Assembly (NCBI GenBank): GCA_963772335.1
Contig: CAVYXF010000003.1
Location: 310,001-374,000, forward strand
Source: CAVYXF01 sp963772335
GTDB taxonomy: Bacteria > Pseudomonadota > Alphaproteobacteria > Rhizobiales > Rhodomicrobiaceae
Reading direction: 5' to 3'
DNA length: 64,000 bases
Under the pieces are notes generated by a model, which was given only the letters and a program-made list of their open reading frames with translations, was not told the DNA's origin and ran no database searches. This document shows, piece by piece, positions 52,749 through 62,512 of this stretch (positions are counted from its first letter, which is position 1; each line of letters opens with the position of its first letter). The translations under genes were made by a program, and so were the position numbers.

Positions 52749-53708
52749 CTATTTGACGACCGGAATTTTCGACCGGTCGATGGTGATGGCGACAGCGGCG
52801 ATCAGCACCGCGCCGAACACAATGCTCTGGGCGAAAATGTTGACGCCGAGAAAGGTCATGCCGATCCGCACGACCGAGATGATCAGGGCGCCGACCAGCG
52901 TGCGCCAGATGCTGCCGACGCCGCCGGTGATCGCCGTGCCGCCGACGACGACCGCGGCGATCGAGGGTAGCAGCAGCTCGGCGGCGAGTGTCGGCGAACC
53001 GCTGGACAGGCGTCCCGCCAGCACCACCCCGGCAAGGCCGGCGAACATCCCCGACAATGTGAAGGCATAGATCTTCTGCCGGCTCACCTTCACGCCGGAA
53101 GCATAGGCGGCCGGCTCGCCGGCCCCGATCGCCGCGCTATAGCGGCCGAAGCGCGTATGGCCTTGCAGGATATGCCCGCCGATCAGCGTGATCAGCCCGA
53201 TGATGACAACGTTGGGTATGCCAAGCAAATTACCGGAGATCAGCGTGAGATAAGAACGCGCGGCCTCGCCGAGCGTGATCGAGCGCTCCCCCGAGATCAC
53301 CAGCGCGGCGCTGAACAGCACGCCGCCCGTCGCCAGCGTGGCGATGAAGGACGGGATCTTCAGCCGGACATGGGCGAGCCCCGACAGCATACCGACAAAC
53401 GCGCCGACCGCGATCGGCAGCACGAGGGCACCATAGCCCAGACGCCCGATCGTCAGCGCGACAATCACGCTGGCAAGCGAAGCCATCGACTGGATCGACA
53501 GGTCGATGCCGCCCAGCATCACGACGAAGGTGACCCCGGCCGCCAGAATGAACAGCACCGCCGTATCGCCGGCGAGCTGGAGGAGGGTTCCCGGATCGAG
53601 GAAACCGGGCTCGACAGCTCCCACGAGAACCACGAGCACGATGAGCGTCGCCATCGGCAGCCATTGCCGGAGACGATCATCGCGCAGTCGTTGCATCATC
53701 GCGTCCAC
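52749..53708 (-). CDS. Ribose-type ABC transporter permease (RbsC family), second copy in the operon
   Basis: 319 residues, eight to ten predicted membrane helices. The family region AAGVTFVVMLGGIDLSIQSMASLASVIVALTI (GGIDLS motif) and the loop FGRYSAAIGAGEPAAYASGVKVSRQKIYAFTLSGMFAGLAG are clear. Near the end GVGSIWRTLVGALIISVVRIGM. A different permease of the same family is encoded on the other side of the ATPase gene, so the transporter is likely a heterodimer. Two bases separate it from the ATPase stop. Confidence 0.92.
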   Translation of the reverse strand: MDAMMQRLRDDRLRQWLPMATLIVLVVLVGAVEPGFLDPGTLLQLAGDTAVLFILAAGVTFVVMLGGIDLSIQSMASLASVIVALTIGRLGYGALVLPIAVGAFVGMLSGLAHVRLKIPSFIATLATGGVLFSAALVISGERSITLGEAARSYLTLISGNLLGIPNVVIIGLITLIGGHILQGHTRFGRYSAAIGAGEPAAYASGVKVSRQKIYAFTLSGMFAGLAGVVLAGRLSSGSPTLAAELLLPSIAAVVVGGTAITGGVGSIWRTLVGALIISVVRIGMTFLGVNIFAQSIVFGAVLIAAVAITIDRSKIPVVK

Positions 53709-53710
53709 GG

Positions 53711-55237
53711 CTAGACCATATGTCCGATGAGATCGAGCTGGCGGGGCTTCCCGCCCGGCCTTGCGTCGGCGCTGTGGGTGATCATGCCGTCGCGCATCAC
53801 CAGCACTGTGTGGCTGAGCCCGATCGTCTCCTCCAGCGTGTCGGAGGTGAGGATGACGGCGACGCCTTCGCGCGTGATAGCGCGCACCAGCTCATAAACC
53901 TCCTCCTTGGCGCCAACATCGAGACCGCGGGTCGGATGATCGAGGATCAGCACCTTGGCCTTGGCGTTCAGCCATTTCGCCAGCACCACCTTCTGCTGAT
54001 TGCCGCCGGAGAGATTGAGACAGAGCGTGTCGACGCTCGGCGTGCGCACATTCAGCCTCTTCACCCAGTGCTGTGCGGTGCTGCGCTCCTTGCGCCCGTC
54101 GATCAGGCCGTTACGGCTGAGGCTCCCCAGATCGGCAAGGGTAATGTTGGCGGCGACCGCCAGAAACAGCACGAGGCCCTCAACGCGCCTCTCGCGCGGG
54201 ACATAGCCGATGCCGAGATCGACCGCCTCCGCGGGTGAGTTGAGCCGCACCTCGCGGCCGGCGACGCGAAGCCGACCGCCATCATGCGGGGCAAAGCCGG
54301 CAAGCGTGCGCGTCAGCTCCTCGCGACCCGAACCGATCACGCCGGCGATGCCGAGGATTTCGCCGGCATGCAGCCGAAAGCTCACATCCTTATAGGCGCT
54401 GCCGAGCGACAGCCCATCCGCTTCGAGCAGCACCTCCTCGCCGAATGGTTTTTGCTGCTGCTCGCGGTAATATTCCGCATGGAGGCTCCGCCCGACCATG
54501 AGCTGGTGCAGCTTCATTACGTCGGCATCGGCGGTCTTGAGGTCCGCGACCACGGCGCCATCCTTCATCACATAGATGCGGTCGGAGACTTCCAGCACCT
54601 CATCCAGACGGTGCGATACGAAGATGAAGGACGCCCGCGAGCGCAGCGCCCGGACGCGCGAGAACAGCACGTCGATCTCGCTTTGCTGGAGCACAGAGGT
54701 TGGCTCATCGAGCAGGATCACGAGGTCATGTCCCGCCTGCTCCTCGAGGGTTAGCGCTTTGGCGAGCTCGACCATCTGGCGCGAGGCGAAATCGAGGTCT
54801 TCGGCGCGTGCGCGCGGATCGACATCGACCTGCACCTTGCTGAGCTGGCGTTCGGCGGCGGCGTAAAGCGCCTTCCAGTTGACGAGGCCAAATCGAGTGA
54901 ACTGCGCCTCGTTGCCCAAATAGATATTTTCGCCGACGGTGAGGTTGGTAAGCAGCGATTGCTCCTGGAACACCATGCCGATGCCCTTGCTGTTGGCGTC
55001 GGCGGCGCTAAGGAGCCGCGTCGGCTTGCCGCCAATCAGGATGCGGCCGGCATCAGGCTGATAGACGCCGCTGAGGATCTTCATCAGCGTGGATTTGCCG
55101 GCGCCGTTCTCGCCGATCAGCCCGACGACCTCGCCGCGCCTGACCTCGATTGACACGCGCTTGAGCGCGTGAACGCCAGGGAAATGCTTGTCGACATCGA
55201 CAAGAGAGAGAATGGGATCCGACGCAGCGCCGTTCAT
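53711..55237 (-). CDS. Ribose-type ABC transporter ATPase with two ABC domains (RbsA family)
   Basis: 508 residues, tandem ABC domains. N-domain: Walker A GENGAGKSTLMKIL, Walker B VILLDEPTSVL, H-loop FVSHRL, but the signature is reduced to DFASRQMVELAKAL. C-domain: Walker A replaced by GVIGSGREEL (as usual in RbsA), signature LSGGNQQKVVLAKWL normal, Walker B LILDHPTRGLDVG with Glu changed to His, and no H-loop His (LTSDTLEE). Hence one good composite site (N Walker A with C signature). The start MNGAASDPILSLVDVDKHFPG overlaps the upstream permease stop (ATGA); the open frame beyond is permease shadow. Confidence 0.93.
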   Translation of the reverse strand: MNGAASDPILSLVDVDKHFPGVHALKRVSIEVRRGEVVGLIGENGAGKSTLMKILSGVYQPDAGRILIGGKPTRLLSAADANSKGIGMVFQEQSLLTNLTVGENIYLGNEAQFTRFGLVNWKALYAAAERQLSKVQVDVDPRARAEDLDFASRQMVELAKALTLEEQAGHDLVILLDEPTSVLQQSEIDVLFSRVRALRSRASFIFVSHRLDEVLEVSDRIYVMKDGAVVADLKTADADVMKLHQLMVGRSLHAEYYREQQQKPFGEEVLLEADGLSLGSAYKDVSFRLHAGEILGIAGVIGSGREELTRTLAGFAPHDGGRLRVAGREVRLNSPAEAVDLGIGYVPRERRVEGLVLFLAVAANITLADLGSLSRNGLIDGRKERSTAQHWVKRLNVRTPSVDTLCLNLSGGNQQKVVLAKWLNAKAKVLILDHPTRGLDVGAKEEVYELVRAITREGVAVILTSDTLEETIGLSHTVLVMRDGMITHSADARPGGKPRQLDLIGHMV

Positions 55238-56261
55238 TTCACGATCCGCATCCGCTTGCGATCGATGGAGAGCGCGACCGCAGCAATGATCATCAGCCCT
55301 TGCACGCCGATCTGCACGCTCGGCGGTACGCCCATCAGGACCATGCCGTTCGACAGCACCACGACGATCAGCACGCCCACCAGCGTCTGCAGCACGCCGC
55401 CCTGCCCGCCCGAGAGCGCCGTGCCGCCGACCACGACAGCGGTGATGGTGGTGAACAGCCGGCCATTGCCGATCTGCGCATTGCCAAGACCAAGCTGCGC
55501 CGCCGCGAGGATGCCGCCGATCGCATAAAAAGCCCCGGCCAGCGTGAAGACGGCGATGCGCACCTTGGCGACCGGAATGCCGGAGAGGGCGGCAAGCTCC
55601 TCGCCGCCACCCAGCGCATAAACGTAGCGGCCGAGGCGCGTGTGGTTCTGGATGATGAGCGCCACCGCGAGGCAGAAGAGCGCAAGCCACACGCCCCAGG
55701 GAAAGCCGAGCACGCGGTTGATGGCCAGCCCGCGGATCATCGGCTCATTGATGCGGATCGCCATACCGCCGAGCAGCGCGTTCGCAGTGCCCACGCCAAT
55801 GAACCACGTACCGAGAGTGGTCATGAAGGACGGAATCTTCAGTTTGACGTGGATCAGGCCGTTGATGAAGCCGACCCCCGCCCCGACCAGGACCACCGCC
55901 AGCGCGCCGAGAAAGCCGAAATCATTGTGGTTCGCTCCATTGAGGACCAGCATGGAGAGGATCACCGCCCCAAGGGTCAGCACGCCTTCGACCGAGAGAT
56001 CGATCGACCCCATCAAGATGATGAATGTCGCGCCGAGCCCGAGCACCAGCGGGATCATCGCCGCCTGGCTGATGCGCACGACATTGCCGAAGGTGAGGAA
56101 ATTCGGGTTGAAGGCTGTGATGATGGCGCAGAGCAAATCAGCACCAGCAGCGGCGCCCACGCCGCAATACGCCAACGCCGCAGCTTGGCGACCTGCGGGT
56201 CGGCGGGCTCTGTCGCCTTCTCTGGCGCAGCGAGCGTAGCGGCCTTTGGCTGCTGGAGCAT
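55234..56261 (-). CDS. Ribose-type ABC transporter permease (RbsC family) (frameshifted as read)
   Basis: About 342 residues. The N-terminus MLQQPKAATLAAPEKATEPA leads to RRWRIAAWAPLLVLI; at 56135-56137 one T (in the coding strand TTT run) appears missing, and restoring it continues LLCAIITAFNPNFLTFGNVV. The remainder is intact: GATFIILMGSIDLSVEGVLTLGAV (GSIDLS motif), LGRYVYALGGGEELAALSGIPVAKVRIAVFTLAGAF and GGQGGVLQTLVGVLIVVVLSNGM. As read, the N-terminal 45 residues are lost. Pairs with the other RbsC-like permease in this operon. Confidence 0.9.
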
Positions 56262-56298
56262 GATCGAGCGAAATTAAGATCGCCTTGGGGCAAGCGGT

Positions 56299-56335
56299 GG
56301 CTCAGCGGGTGGCGAGAAGCCCCTCCCGCTGAGCC
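56299..56335. other. Stem-loop between receptor and permease genes of the ribose-type operon
   Basis: GGCTCAGCGGG pairs with CCCGCTGAGCC (11 bp) around a 15-base loop, six bases after the receptor stop in the leftward transcript. No U run. Same placement as the stem-loop in the 43-49 kb importer operon. Confidence 0.7.
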
Positions 56336-56341
56336 CAAACA

Positions 56342-57439
56342 TCAATTGTACTGGATCTGCCCGGTCACCCGTCCCCAGATGTCGTTCCAGTCGAGCGTTG
56401 GCTCCGACTTGATATTGGTGTCGTAGTACTTCTGCGCGTTATCGGCGGTGATGATCACGCCCTTGCCGTAGAACTCGCGGTGATCCTTTGGCTCCTTAGC
56501 CGGATCGAACTTACCGGTCTTGGCCTGATACCCGATCGAAAGACCCATGCCGCCCTGCCAATAAGGATCCCAGGCGACCGTGCCGACCATATCGCCTTTG
56601 AGGATCGCCTCGACCGCGAGCTGAATGCCATCGATGCCGGTGACCGGCACCTTGCCGGCCCGGTTTTCGGCGCGCAGCGCTTCGACCGCAGCCAGCGCCA
56701 TGTCGTCGTTCGCCGCCCAGATGCCGCCGATCTGGTCACCAAATTGCGTCAGCCAGGCGTTGGTCTTCTCCAGCGCAACCGTTGCCTGCCAGTTCGCAAC
56801 CTGGAGGTCGAGCAGCTTCACGCCGGGATTTTCTTTTAGCGCCTGCATCAGGCCAGCTTTGCGCTCGATCGCGGGCACGTTGGATTCGATGCCGCCGAGC
56901 GCGACGATGCCGCCCTTGCCGCCCATCGCCTTGATCAGCGCCTCCGCCATCGCCTTACCATAGGGCACGCCGCTGAAGGAGATATGCGCCACGTAATTCG
57001 GATCGAAATCCCACGGATGCAGGTCGTTCGGCTTGTTCCACTGGGTGACGACATAAGCGCCGGCTGCCTTGCAGGCGTCCACGATCGGGCGCGCATCCGG
57101 GCTGTCGTTTGGATCGACGTTGATAACGCAATTGCCGCTGGTCTTGGCGAGGATCGCCTTGATATCGGCGATGCCCTTTTCGCTGTCGCCTTCCGTCACC
57201 AGCGTCACATATTCGGCGCCGACCGATTTTGCGAATGCCGCGCCGCCCTTGTTCCAGGTGGCGTGGTAGGGGTTCGACAGCGAGCGGATCGAATTGACCA
57301 CGGTCGGATTGCCAGCGGCAAGCGAGCGGCGTGAGATGATCGCCGGGAAAGCGCCGGCCGCGCCGAGCAAGGTGGCGCCCTTCAGAAAGCCGCGGCGCCC
57401 TACCAGAATTTGGGCATGGTGATCCTGTTTTTTGGTCAT
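56342..57439 (-). CDS. Sugar ABC transporter substrate-binding protein (periplasmic binding protein type 1, Tat-like signal)
   Basis: 365 residues; ribosome site GGGAGGAGAG upstream of MTKKQDHHAQ. The leader contains GRRGFLKGATLLGAAGAFPAI, a twin-arginine type signal, so the protein may be exported folded. The mature part is of the ribose/xylose-binding type: NSIRSLSNPYHATWNKGGAAFAKSVG, VINVDPNDSPDARPIVDACKAAGAYVVTQWN, GIWAANDDMALAAVEALR and VTGIDGIQLAVEAI. First gene of the leftward operon, expressed from the divergent operator shared with the LacI gene. Confidence 0.92.
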   Translation of the reverse strand: MTKKQDHHAQILVGRRGFLKGATLLGAAGAFPAIISRRSLAAGNPTVVNSIRSLSNPYHATWNKGGAAFAKSVGAEYVTLVTEGDSEKGIADIKAILAKTSGNCVINVDPNDSPDARPIVDACKAAGAYVVTQWNKPNDLHPWDFDPNYVAHISFSGVPYGKAMAEALIKAMGGKGGIVALGGIESNVPAIERKAGLMQALKENPGVKLLDLQVANWQATVALEKTNAWLTQFGDQIGGIWAANDDMALAAVEALRAENRAGKVPVTGIDGIQLAVEAILKGDMVGTVAWDPYWQGGMGLSIGYQAKTGKFDPAKEPKDHREFYGKGVIITADNAQKYYDTNIKSEPTLDWNDIWGRVTGQIQYN

Positions 57440-57599
57440 GGACTGCTCTCCTCCCACGGAAGACATCCTGCCGATGTCTTTTCTCATTGCACGATCATGC
57501 CGGCGGGCCTTGAGGCCGCACGTTCGGTGTCTGGCAGGTCGCAAACTAGGGCGTTTGCGCCTGGTTCGGTGGTTGAACCACCCCTGGTGTCCTTCAACA

Positions 57600-57655
57600 T
57601 TGACACAAATTTTCTGATTATGCATAGCTATGCATCGCTCGCGTTAGACTGTCAA
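57600..57655. promoter_or_regulatory. Symmetric divergent promoter with 16-bp palindromic operator
   Basis: ATGCATAGCTATGCAT (57620-57635) is a perfect palindrome. TTGACA at 57600-57605 (plus strand) and TTGACA at 57655-57650 (minus strand) are placed symmetrically about its centre. Each is followed after exactly 17 bases by CATAGC, the -10 position, which falls inside the palindrome. So two back-to-back promoters for the LacI gene and the importer operon share one operator. A second inverted repeat GGTGGTT-G-AACCACC lies at 57568-57582 in the importer leader. LacI binding is inferred. Confidence 0.7.
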
Positions 57656-57720
57656 TACTGCCAATGGAGCCGTTTTTTGCGCTGCCGACATAGCCTCGCC
57701 ACAAGCGCGACCAAGATCCG

Positions 57721-58827
57721 ATGAAAGCTCGAAGGACATTGGGCGCGCCACGCGCGTCTTCAGGCGATATACCCGCCACAACGCAGGCCGCCCGCGAAGG
57801 CCGGAAGAAATATGCCTCCTCCATCGATGTCGCGCGGATGGCCGGCGTGTCGCAATCGGCAGTCTCGCGCACCTTCAGCGGTGGCGCCAAGGTCTCCGAA
57901 GCGACACGCAAGAAGGTGATGGAAGCCGCGCGGCGGCTCGATTACCGCCCGAGCCTGATCCCGCGCATCATGCTCACCCATCGCTCCAACCTGGTGGCGA
58001 TCGTCGTAGGCGGGTTCTACAACCCGTTCTATTCCGCCGTTCTTGAGCAGTTCACCATCAAGTTCCAGGCGGCCGGCCATCAGATCCTTCTCGTCCACGT
58101 GGGGAACGATCATGCGCTGGATGAGGTGATCCCTAAGCTCGCTATGTATCGTGTCGACGCGATCGTCAGCGCCCTCGCCATCCTCTCGCCGCAGGGCGCG
58201 CAAACGCTCGCCAAACTGCGGATCCCGGTGATCTCATTCAACAGTGCGGTCAGGAACGAGTGGGTGACGCCAATCTCCTGCGACAATGTCAAGGCGGGGC
58301 GCGCGATCGCGGATTTGTTCGTTGCCAAGGGCGCGCGCTCCTTCGGCTTTATCTCCGGGCCCGTTTCCAGTCCCGCAAGCGCCAGCCGGCTGCAAGGCTT
58401 TGCCGAGCGCCTGCGCGAACTGGATGCGGGGCCGCTCAGGACCGCGCGTGGCGACTACCGCTATGAGGGCGGATTCGCAGCCGCAACGGAGCTGTTCGCT
58501 GTTGCCGGCAAACCCGATGCCTTGTTCTGTGCGAATGATCTTCTTGCCATTGGGGCAATCGATTGCCTTCGCAAGAAAGGCATTCGCGTTCCAGAAGACG
58601 TCATGGTGGCGGGATTCGACAATATTCCCGAAGCGTCCTGGGCGTCGCTCGACCTGACGACCTTCATGCAGAACGGCGCGCGCATGGTGGATGAGGCGCT
58701 CTCCATCGTCGCGGCTGCAGAAGACGGTAATCGCCGGGGCGAGGACGCAATCGTCATACCGGCGAAACTTATCGAGCGGGGAACAACCGCATCGTCGCGA
58801 AGTCGCGACCATCGCGAAGGTTCGTAA
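57721..58827 (+). CDS. LacI-family transcriptional regulator
   Basis: 368 residues. A 30-residue N-terminal extension precedes the helix-turn-helix SSIDVARMAGVSQSAVSRTFSGGAKVSEATRKKVMEAARRLDYRP, with the hinge region, then a type-1 periplasmic-binding-protein-like core (NLVAIVVGGFYNPFYSAVLEQF, VISFNSAVRNEW, PDALFCANDLLAIGAIDCLRKKGIRVPEDVMVAGFDNI). The extension has no other Met near the usual start, though GTG/TTG codons exist. Divergent from the ribose-type importer; it most likely represses that operon and itself through the palindrome at 57620. Confidence 0.92.
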   Translation: MKARRTLGAPRASSGDIPATTQAAREGRKKYASSIDVARMAGVSQSAVSRTFSGGAKVSEATRKKVMEAARRLDYRPSLIPRIMLTHRSNLVAIVVGGFYNPFYSAVLEQFTIKFQAAGHQILLVHVGNDHALDEVIPKLAMYRVDAIVSALAILSPQGAQTLAKLRIPVISFNSAVRNEWVTPISCDNVKAGRAIADLFVAKGARSFGFISGPVSSPASASRLQGFAERLRELDAGPLRTARGDYRYEGGFAAATELFAVAGKPDALFCANDLLAIGAIDCLRKKGIRVPEDVMVAGFDNIPEASWASLDLTTFMQNGARMVDEALSIVAAAEDGNRRGEDAIVIPAKLIERGTTASSRSRDHREGS

Positions 58828-58863
58828 CAAGCGACCGAATTTCGCCGCCATGACGGAACGTCA

Positions 58864-60148
58864 TCACTCAGCCGCAATCAGGCCTTCCTGACCTCGCTCG
58901 GCCCGCCGAGGATCCTTGTAGATCTTTCCGTCCTTCATGATCATGGCGAAGCTGCTTTGATGCTGCATGATCGAGACGTCCTGCAGCGGATTGCCTCTCA
59001 CAAGCAAAAGATCAGCAAGATAGCCGTCCTTCACCTCGCCGAGCTCGCCGCCATGCCCCATCAGCTGCGCGCCGACGATGGTAGCGCAACGTAACGCCTC
59101 ATTCGGCGTATAACCGAAATAGCGGACGAAATGCTCGATGTCGCGAGCGTTCTGTCCCATTGGCGTGATGGCGAAGCCGTAATCGCCGCCGATGACAACC
59201 CGAATACCACGCTTGCGGATCTGATGGTAGGTCGCGCAGGTCGCTTCGAATTTGCGGAACAGGTTCAGCTTCTCGGCCACCGCCGGAGTGATGCCGGCGA
59301 CCTCGCCCTCTCGCGTGCAATTGTGGACGAGGCCGAAGGCCGGACCGACATACGCTGTGTCTTTGACGCTCTCAAGCAGGTCGAGCGCCTCCTCATCGGC
59401 GAAATCGCAGTGATAAATGCAGTCGACACCATGGCGCACGGCCATCTTGACGCTCTTCGACGAGCGCGCATGAGCCGCGACGACCTTGCCAAAGCAATGC
59501 GCGACGCTCACGAACGCGGCCAATTCATCGTCCTCCAGCGGCGTGATCTCCGCCCGCGCGTGGCTGACGAACTCGTCGCCTGAAATATTGATCTTCATGA
59601 CATCCACGCCGTCGCGCACGCATTCGCGGGCAACACGCCGCACCTCATCAGGACCATCGGCGATCAAGCCGAAGCTTTCCTCGTGGATATGCCGGCGGCG
59701 CTCGTCGCCAAGTCCTGCAGTGGTCGTGACTTCCGGGCTGCCGGCACGCATCCGGGGGCCGACGATCAGCCCGTCATTGATGGCATCGCGGATGGTGACG
59801 CCGATCATCGGCTTGGCTGACGCGGCCTCGAAAATGGAGGTGAAGCCGTGCTCCAGAAGCAGTTTGACGTTCGCCGCGGTTTGCAGCGTGTGTTTTTCCG
59901 GCGGAATTCTGCCGAGCTCGGTGTTTGTCGCTATGCCCACGAAACTGGGATGGCAATGGCCCTCCACCATACCGGGCATCAGCGTCATGCCGCCGGCCTC
60001 GATCACATCGTCGCGGCCCTGCGTGGCGAGGGATGTCGTCGCGATGCACCCGGGCGATCCTGTTGCCACGTATTTCGACGGAGCCGGGATAAAGCGAGCC
60101 GGCGTCGGCGTCCCAAATCTGTGCATTCCGGATGAGAACCGTGGTCAT
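58864..60148 (-). CDS. Metal-dependent amidohydrolase, imidazolonepropionase/prolidase-like (frameshifted as read)
   Basis: About 428 residues. The start MTTVLIRNAQIWDADAGSLYPGSVEI follows GGGAGGAGAG. Near 60030-60050 one base is out of step; after it the frame reads ATQGRDDVIEAGGMTLMPGMVEGHCHPSF. Metal ligands: HCH in EGHCHPSF, possible carbamylated Lys in VDVMKINISGD, His in VVAAHARSS and YHCDFADEE, Asp in VIGGDYGFAITP. The C-terminal half (GELGEVKDGYLADLLLVRGNPLQD) is typical of amidohydrolases. Substrate unknown; placement upstream of the hydroxyproline genes suggests a dipeptide or cyclic amide, by context only. It converges with the LacI gene. Confidence 0.85.
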
Positions 60149-60368
60149 GCTTCTCTCCTCCCTGATGCGTTTTCTCCATCATGCCTCGCGGTCCGGACAA
60201 ACCGAAGATTTTAATTAAATCTGACGCAGCGGCAGCGCCGTCCCTATCGGCAAAATCTAAATGCGGCGGAACAGGTCGGATCAGACTACGCAAGCGTTGG
60301 TTTCTCCGATCGCCGCCATCGGTCCGATCTCTCCTATTGCTTCAATAGAGCCCGAAAATAAGCTTCGG

Positions 60369-61475
60369 CTACAAAGACACCGAAACTGCAGGTTCGCCGA
60401 AAGTCTCTAAATCGGGTGTGATCCCAAGGCCAGCCCCGGTCGGCGCACTCATGAAGCCATCGACGCGCTCAGGCGCGCCCGCCGCGATCGACCGTGAGCC
60501 ATAGCTGTTGAAGTCGGTTGCGGAGAAGCAGAACTCTTCCGGGGTCGACTGAGCCAGATGGGCTATTGCGGCGGTCACGATATCGCCGCCCCAGGTATCC
60601 TCGATTGTCATCGGAATACCGCTTGCCATGCACAAATCGCGCATGAGCCTTGCCTTGGTCAGACCGCCGACCTTGGAGATCTTCAGATTGATGACATCCA
60701 TCGCGTCATCACTTATCCCGCGCACCAGCACCTCCGGTCCGTTTATCACTTCATCGAGGATGAAGGGGCGCGCCGTCCGCCGGCGAATGGAGAGACATTC
60801 GGCGTAGGTTGGGCAGGGCTGTTCGATATAGACGTCGACATTGGCGACCGCCGCGACCACCCGCGCCGCTTCATGCATGGTCCAGCCTGTGTTGGCGTCA
60901 GCCACCAGAATGTCGCTATCGTCAAGGATCTCCCGGCAGGCTTCGATGCGCTCGATATCGGTGTCGGCATTGCCGCCGACCTTGAGCTGAAACTTCGTGT
61001 AACCCTCGGAGCGATAGCCCTTTATCTTTGCTGCCATCTGCTCGGGCTCTTCTTGTGAGATCGCCCGGTAGAGCGCGATCCTTTCCTGCGCGGCGCCGCC
61101 AAGCAGCTTGTAGACCGGCAGGCCGGCCACCTTGCCAAGAATATCCCAGCAGGCGATATCGACCGGTGCCTTCACATAGTCATGGCCGCGCAGCACTGCA
61201 TCCATCCGCCTGTTGATCACGCCGAGATCGGTGGGATCGATGCCGAGCAGTTTCGGCGCAATCTCGGCAAGCCCGGCCCGCACGCCGCCAGCATAGGCCG
61301 GCAGATAGGCAGACCCCAGCGGACAGCTTTCCGCATAGCCGGTGATGCCGGTGTCGGTCTCGATTGCGATCACTGTGCTGTCAAAGACTTCAACGAAATT
61401 GTCATTCGACCAGCTGTAACGGCCTTCCTTGAGCGGCAGATCAACCTGCCAGGCCTTGATTGCGGTGATCTTCAT
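60369..61475 (-). CDS. Mandelate racemase/muconate lactonizing enzyme family protein (enolase superfamily)
   Basis: 368 residues from MKITAIKAWQVDLPLKEGRYSWS. Enolase-superfamily residues: KFQLKVGG (KxK, first catalytic base), LVADANTGWT (Asp ligand), VYIEQPCPT (Glu ligand), FILDEVING (third ligand) and EDTWGGDIVTAA near the C-terminus. Because it lies 22 bases downstream of a hydroxyproline epimerase gene in the same operon, a hydroxyproline-related role such as cis-3-hydroxyproline dehydratase or hydroxyproline-betaine epimerase is likely; both activities are known in this superfamily. I cannot separate them by eye. The 5' extension of the open frame overlaps the epimerase and is not used. 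Confidence 0.85.
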   Translation of the reverse strand: MKITAIKAWQVDLPLKEGRYSWSNDNFVEVFDSTVIAIETDTGITGYAESCPLGSAYLPAYAGGVRAGLAEIAPKLLGIDPTDLGVINRRMDAVLRGHDYVKAPVDIACWDILGKVAGLPVYKLLGGAAQERIALYRAISQEEPEQMAAKIKGYRSEGYTKFQLKVGGNADTDIERIEACREILDDSDILVADANTGWTMHEAARVVAAVANVDVYIEQPCPTYAECLSIRRRTARPFILDEVINGPEVLVRGISDDAMDVINLKISKVGGLTKARLMRDLCMASGIPMTIEDTWGGDIVTAAIAHLAQSTPEEFCFSATDFNSYGSRSIAAGAPERVDGFMSAPTGAGLGITPDLETFGEPAVSVSL

Positions 61476-61497
61476 CCCAAACCCGTGATTATCCTGG

Positions 61498-62499
61498 TTA
61501 GCTGACGATAAAACCGTGAGCGAAGGGATCACGGTCATCGATGAATATCGTGTTGAGCCCGGTCTGGCGCGCCCACCCGCCAATGGACGGGATGATCGCA
61601 TCGCGCTCGCCGACTTTAGCCTGGGCTTCCACCCGCCCCCGAAAGAGCGAGCCGATGATGCTCTCATGCACGAACGCGTCGCCAACCGTCAGCCGTCCGA
61701 GCGCTGCCCATTGCGCCATGCGGGCGGAGGTTCCTGTGCCGCAGGGAGAGCGGTCAATCGCCTTATCGCCATAGAACACCGCGTTGCGCGCCGTTGCACC
61801 TGCCGCCCTCGGTTTGCCGGTCCACAGGATGTGCGACAGGCCGCGAATATCGTCGTGCTCGGGATGGATGAAGCTATAGGCCTCGTTCAGGTTGCGGCGC
61901 AGGATTGGGCTCAGGCGTAACAGATCGCCGGCGCTAAACTCCGCCATGTCGGTGAAATTCTCCTGAGGATCGATGATGGCGTAGAAATTGCCGCCATAAG
62001 CGACATCGACTGTTAGCAAGCCCAAACCAGGGCAATCGACCTCGAGGTCCCGCGCGTATAGGAAAGACGCAACATTGGTGATGCGGACCTCCTCGACATA
62101 GCCGTTTTCCAGGCGGTAAGTCGCCGTCACAACACCGGCGGGCGTATCGAGCCGAACCGTGCCGGGTGTTTTCGGTTCAATCAGGCCGTTCTCGATCGCC
62201 ATCGTCACGGTGCCAATCGTGCCGTGCCCACACATCGGCAGACAGCCGGACGTCTCGATGAACAAAATGGCGATGTCGCAATCGCTTCGCGTCGGAGGAT
62301 AAAGGATCGAGCCGGACATGATGTCGTGTCCGCGCGGCTCAAACATGAGACCCCTGCGTATCCAGTCATATTCCGCAAGGAAGTGGGCGCGCCTCTCCAT
62401 CATGGTTGCCCCTTTCAGATCTGGCCCGCCACCGGCGACAAGCCTGACCGGATTGCCGCAAGTGTGCCCGTCGATGCAGAAAAAGCTGTGTCGTGCCAT
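61498..62499 (-). CDS. 4-hydroxyproline epimerase (proline racemase family)
   Basis: Converts trans-4-hydroxy-L-proline to cis-4-hydroxy-D-proline. 333 residues; start MARHSFFCIDGHTCGNPVRL with GAGG eight bases upstream. Both catalytic cysteines are present, in GCLPMCGHGTIGTV and DRSPCGTGTSARMAQWA, which marks an epimerase/racemase rather than the Thr-containing 3-hydroxyproline dehydratase. FDGHTCGNP is the family N-terminus. The neighbours complete the pathway: a D-amino-acid oxidase-like flavoprotein and a DHDPS-like deaminase. Confidence 0.92.
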   Translation of the reverse strand: MARHSFFCIDGHTCGNPVRLVAGGGPDLKGATMMERRAHFLAEYDWIRRGLMFEPRGHDIMSGSILYPPTRSDCDIAILFIETSGCLPMCGHGTIGTVTMAIENGLIEPKTPGTVRLDTPAGVVTATYRLENGYVEEVRITNVASFLYARDLEVDCPGLGLLTVDVAYGGNFYAIIDPQENFTDMAEFSAGDLLRLSPILRRNLNEAYSFIHPEHDDIRGLSHILWTGKPRAAGATARNAVFYGDKAIDRSPCGTGTSARMAQWAALGRLTVGDAFVHESIIGSLFRGRVEAQAKVGERDAIIPSIGGWARQTGLNTIFIDDRDPFAHGFIVS

Positions 62500-62512
62500 A
62501 GATCTTGCCTCT

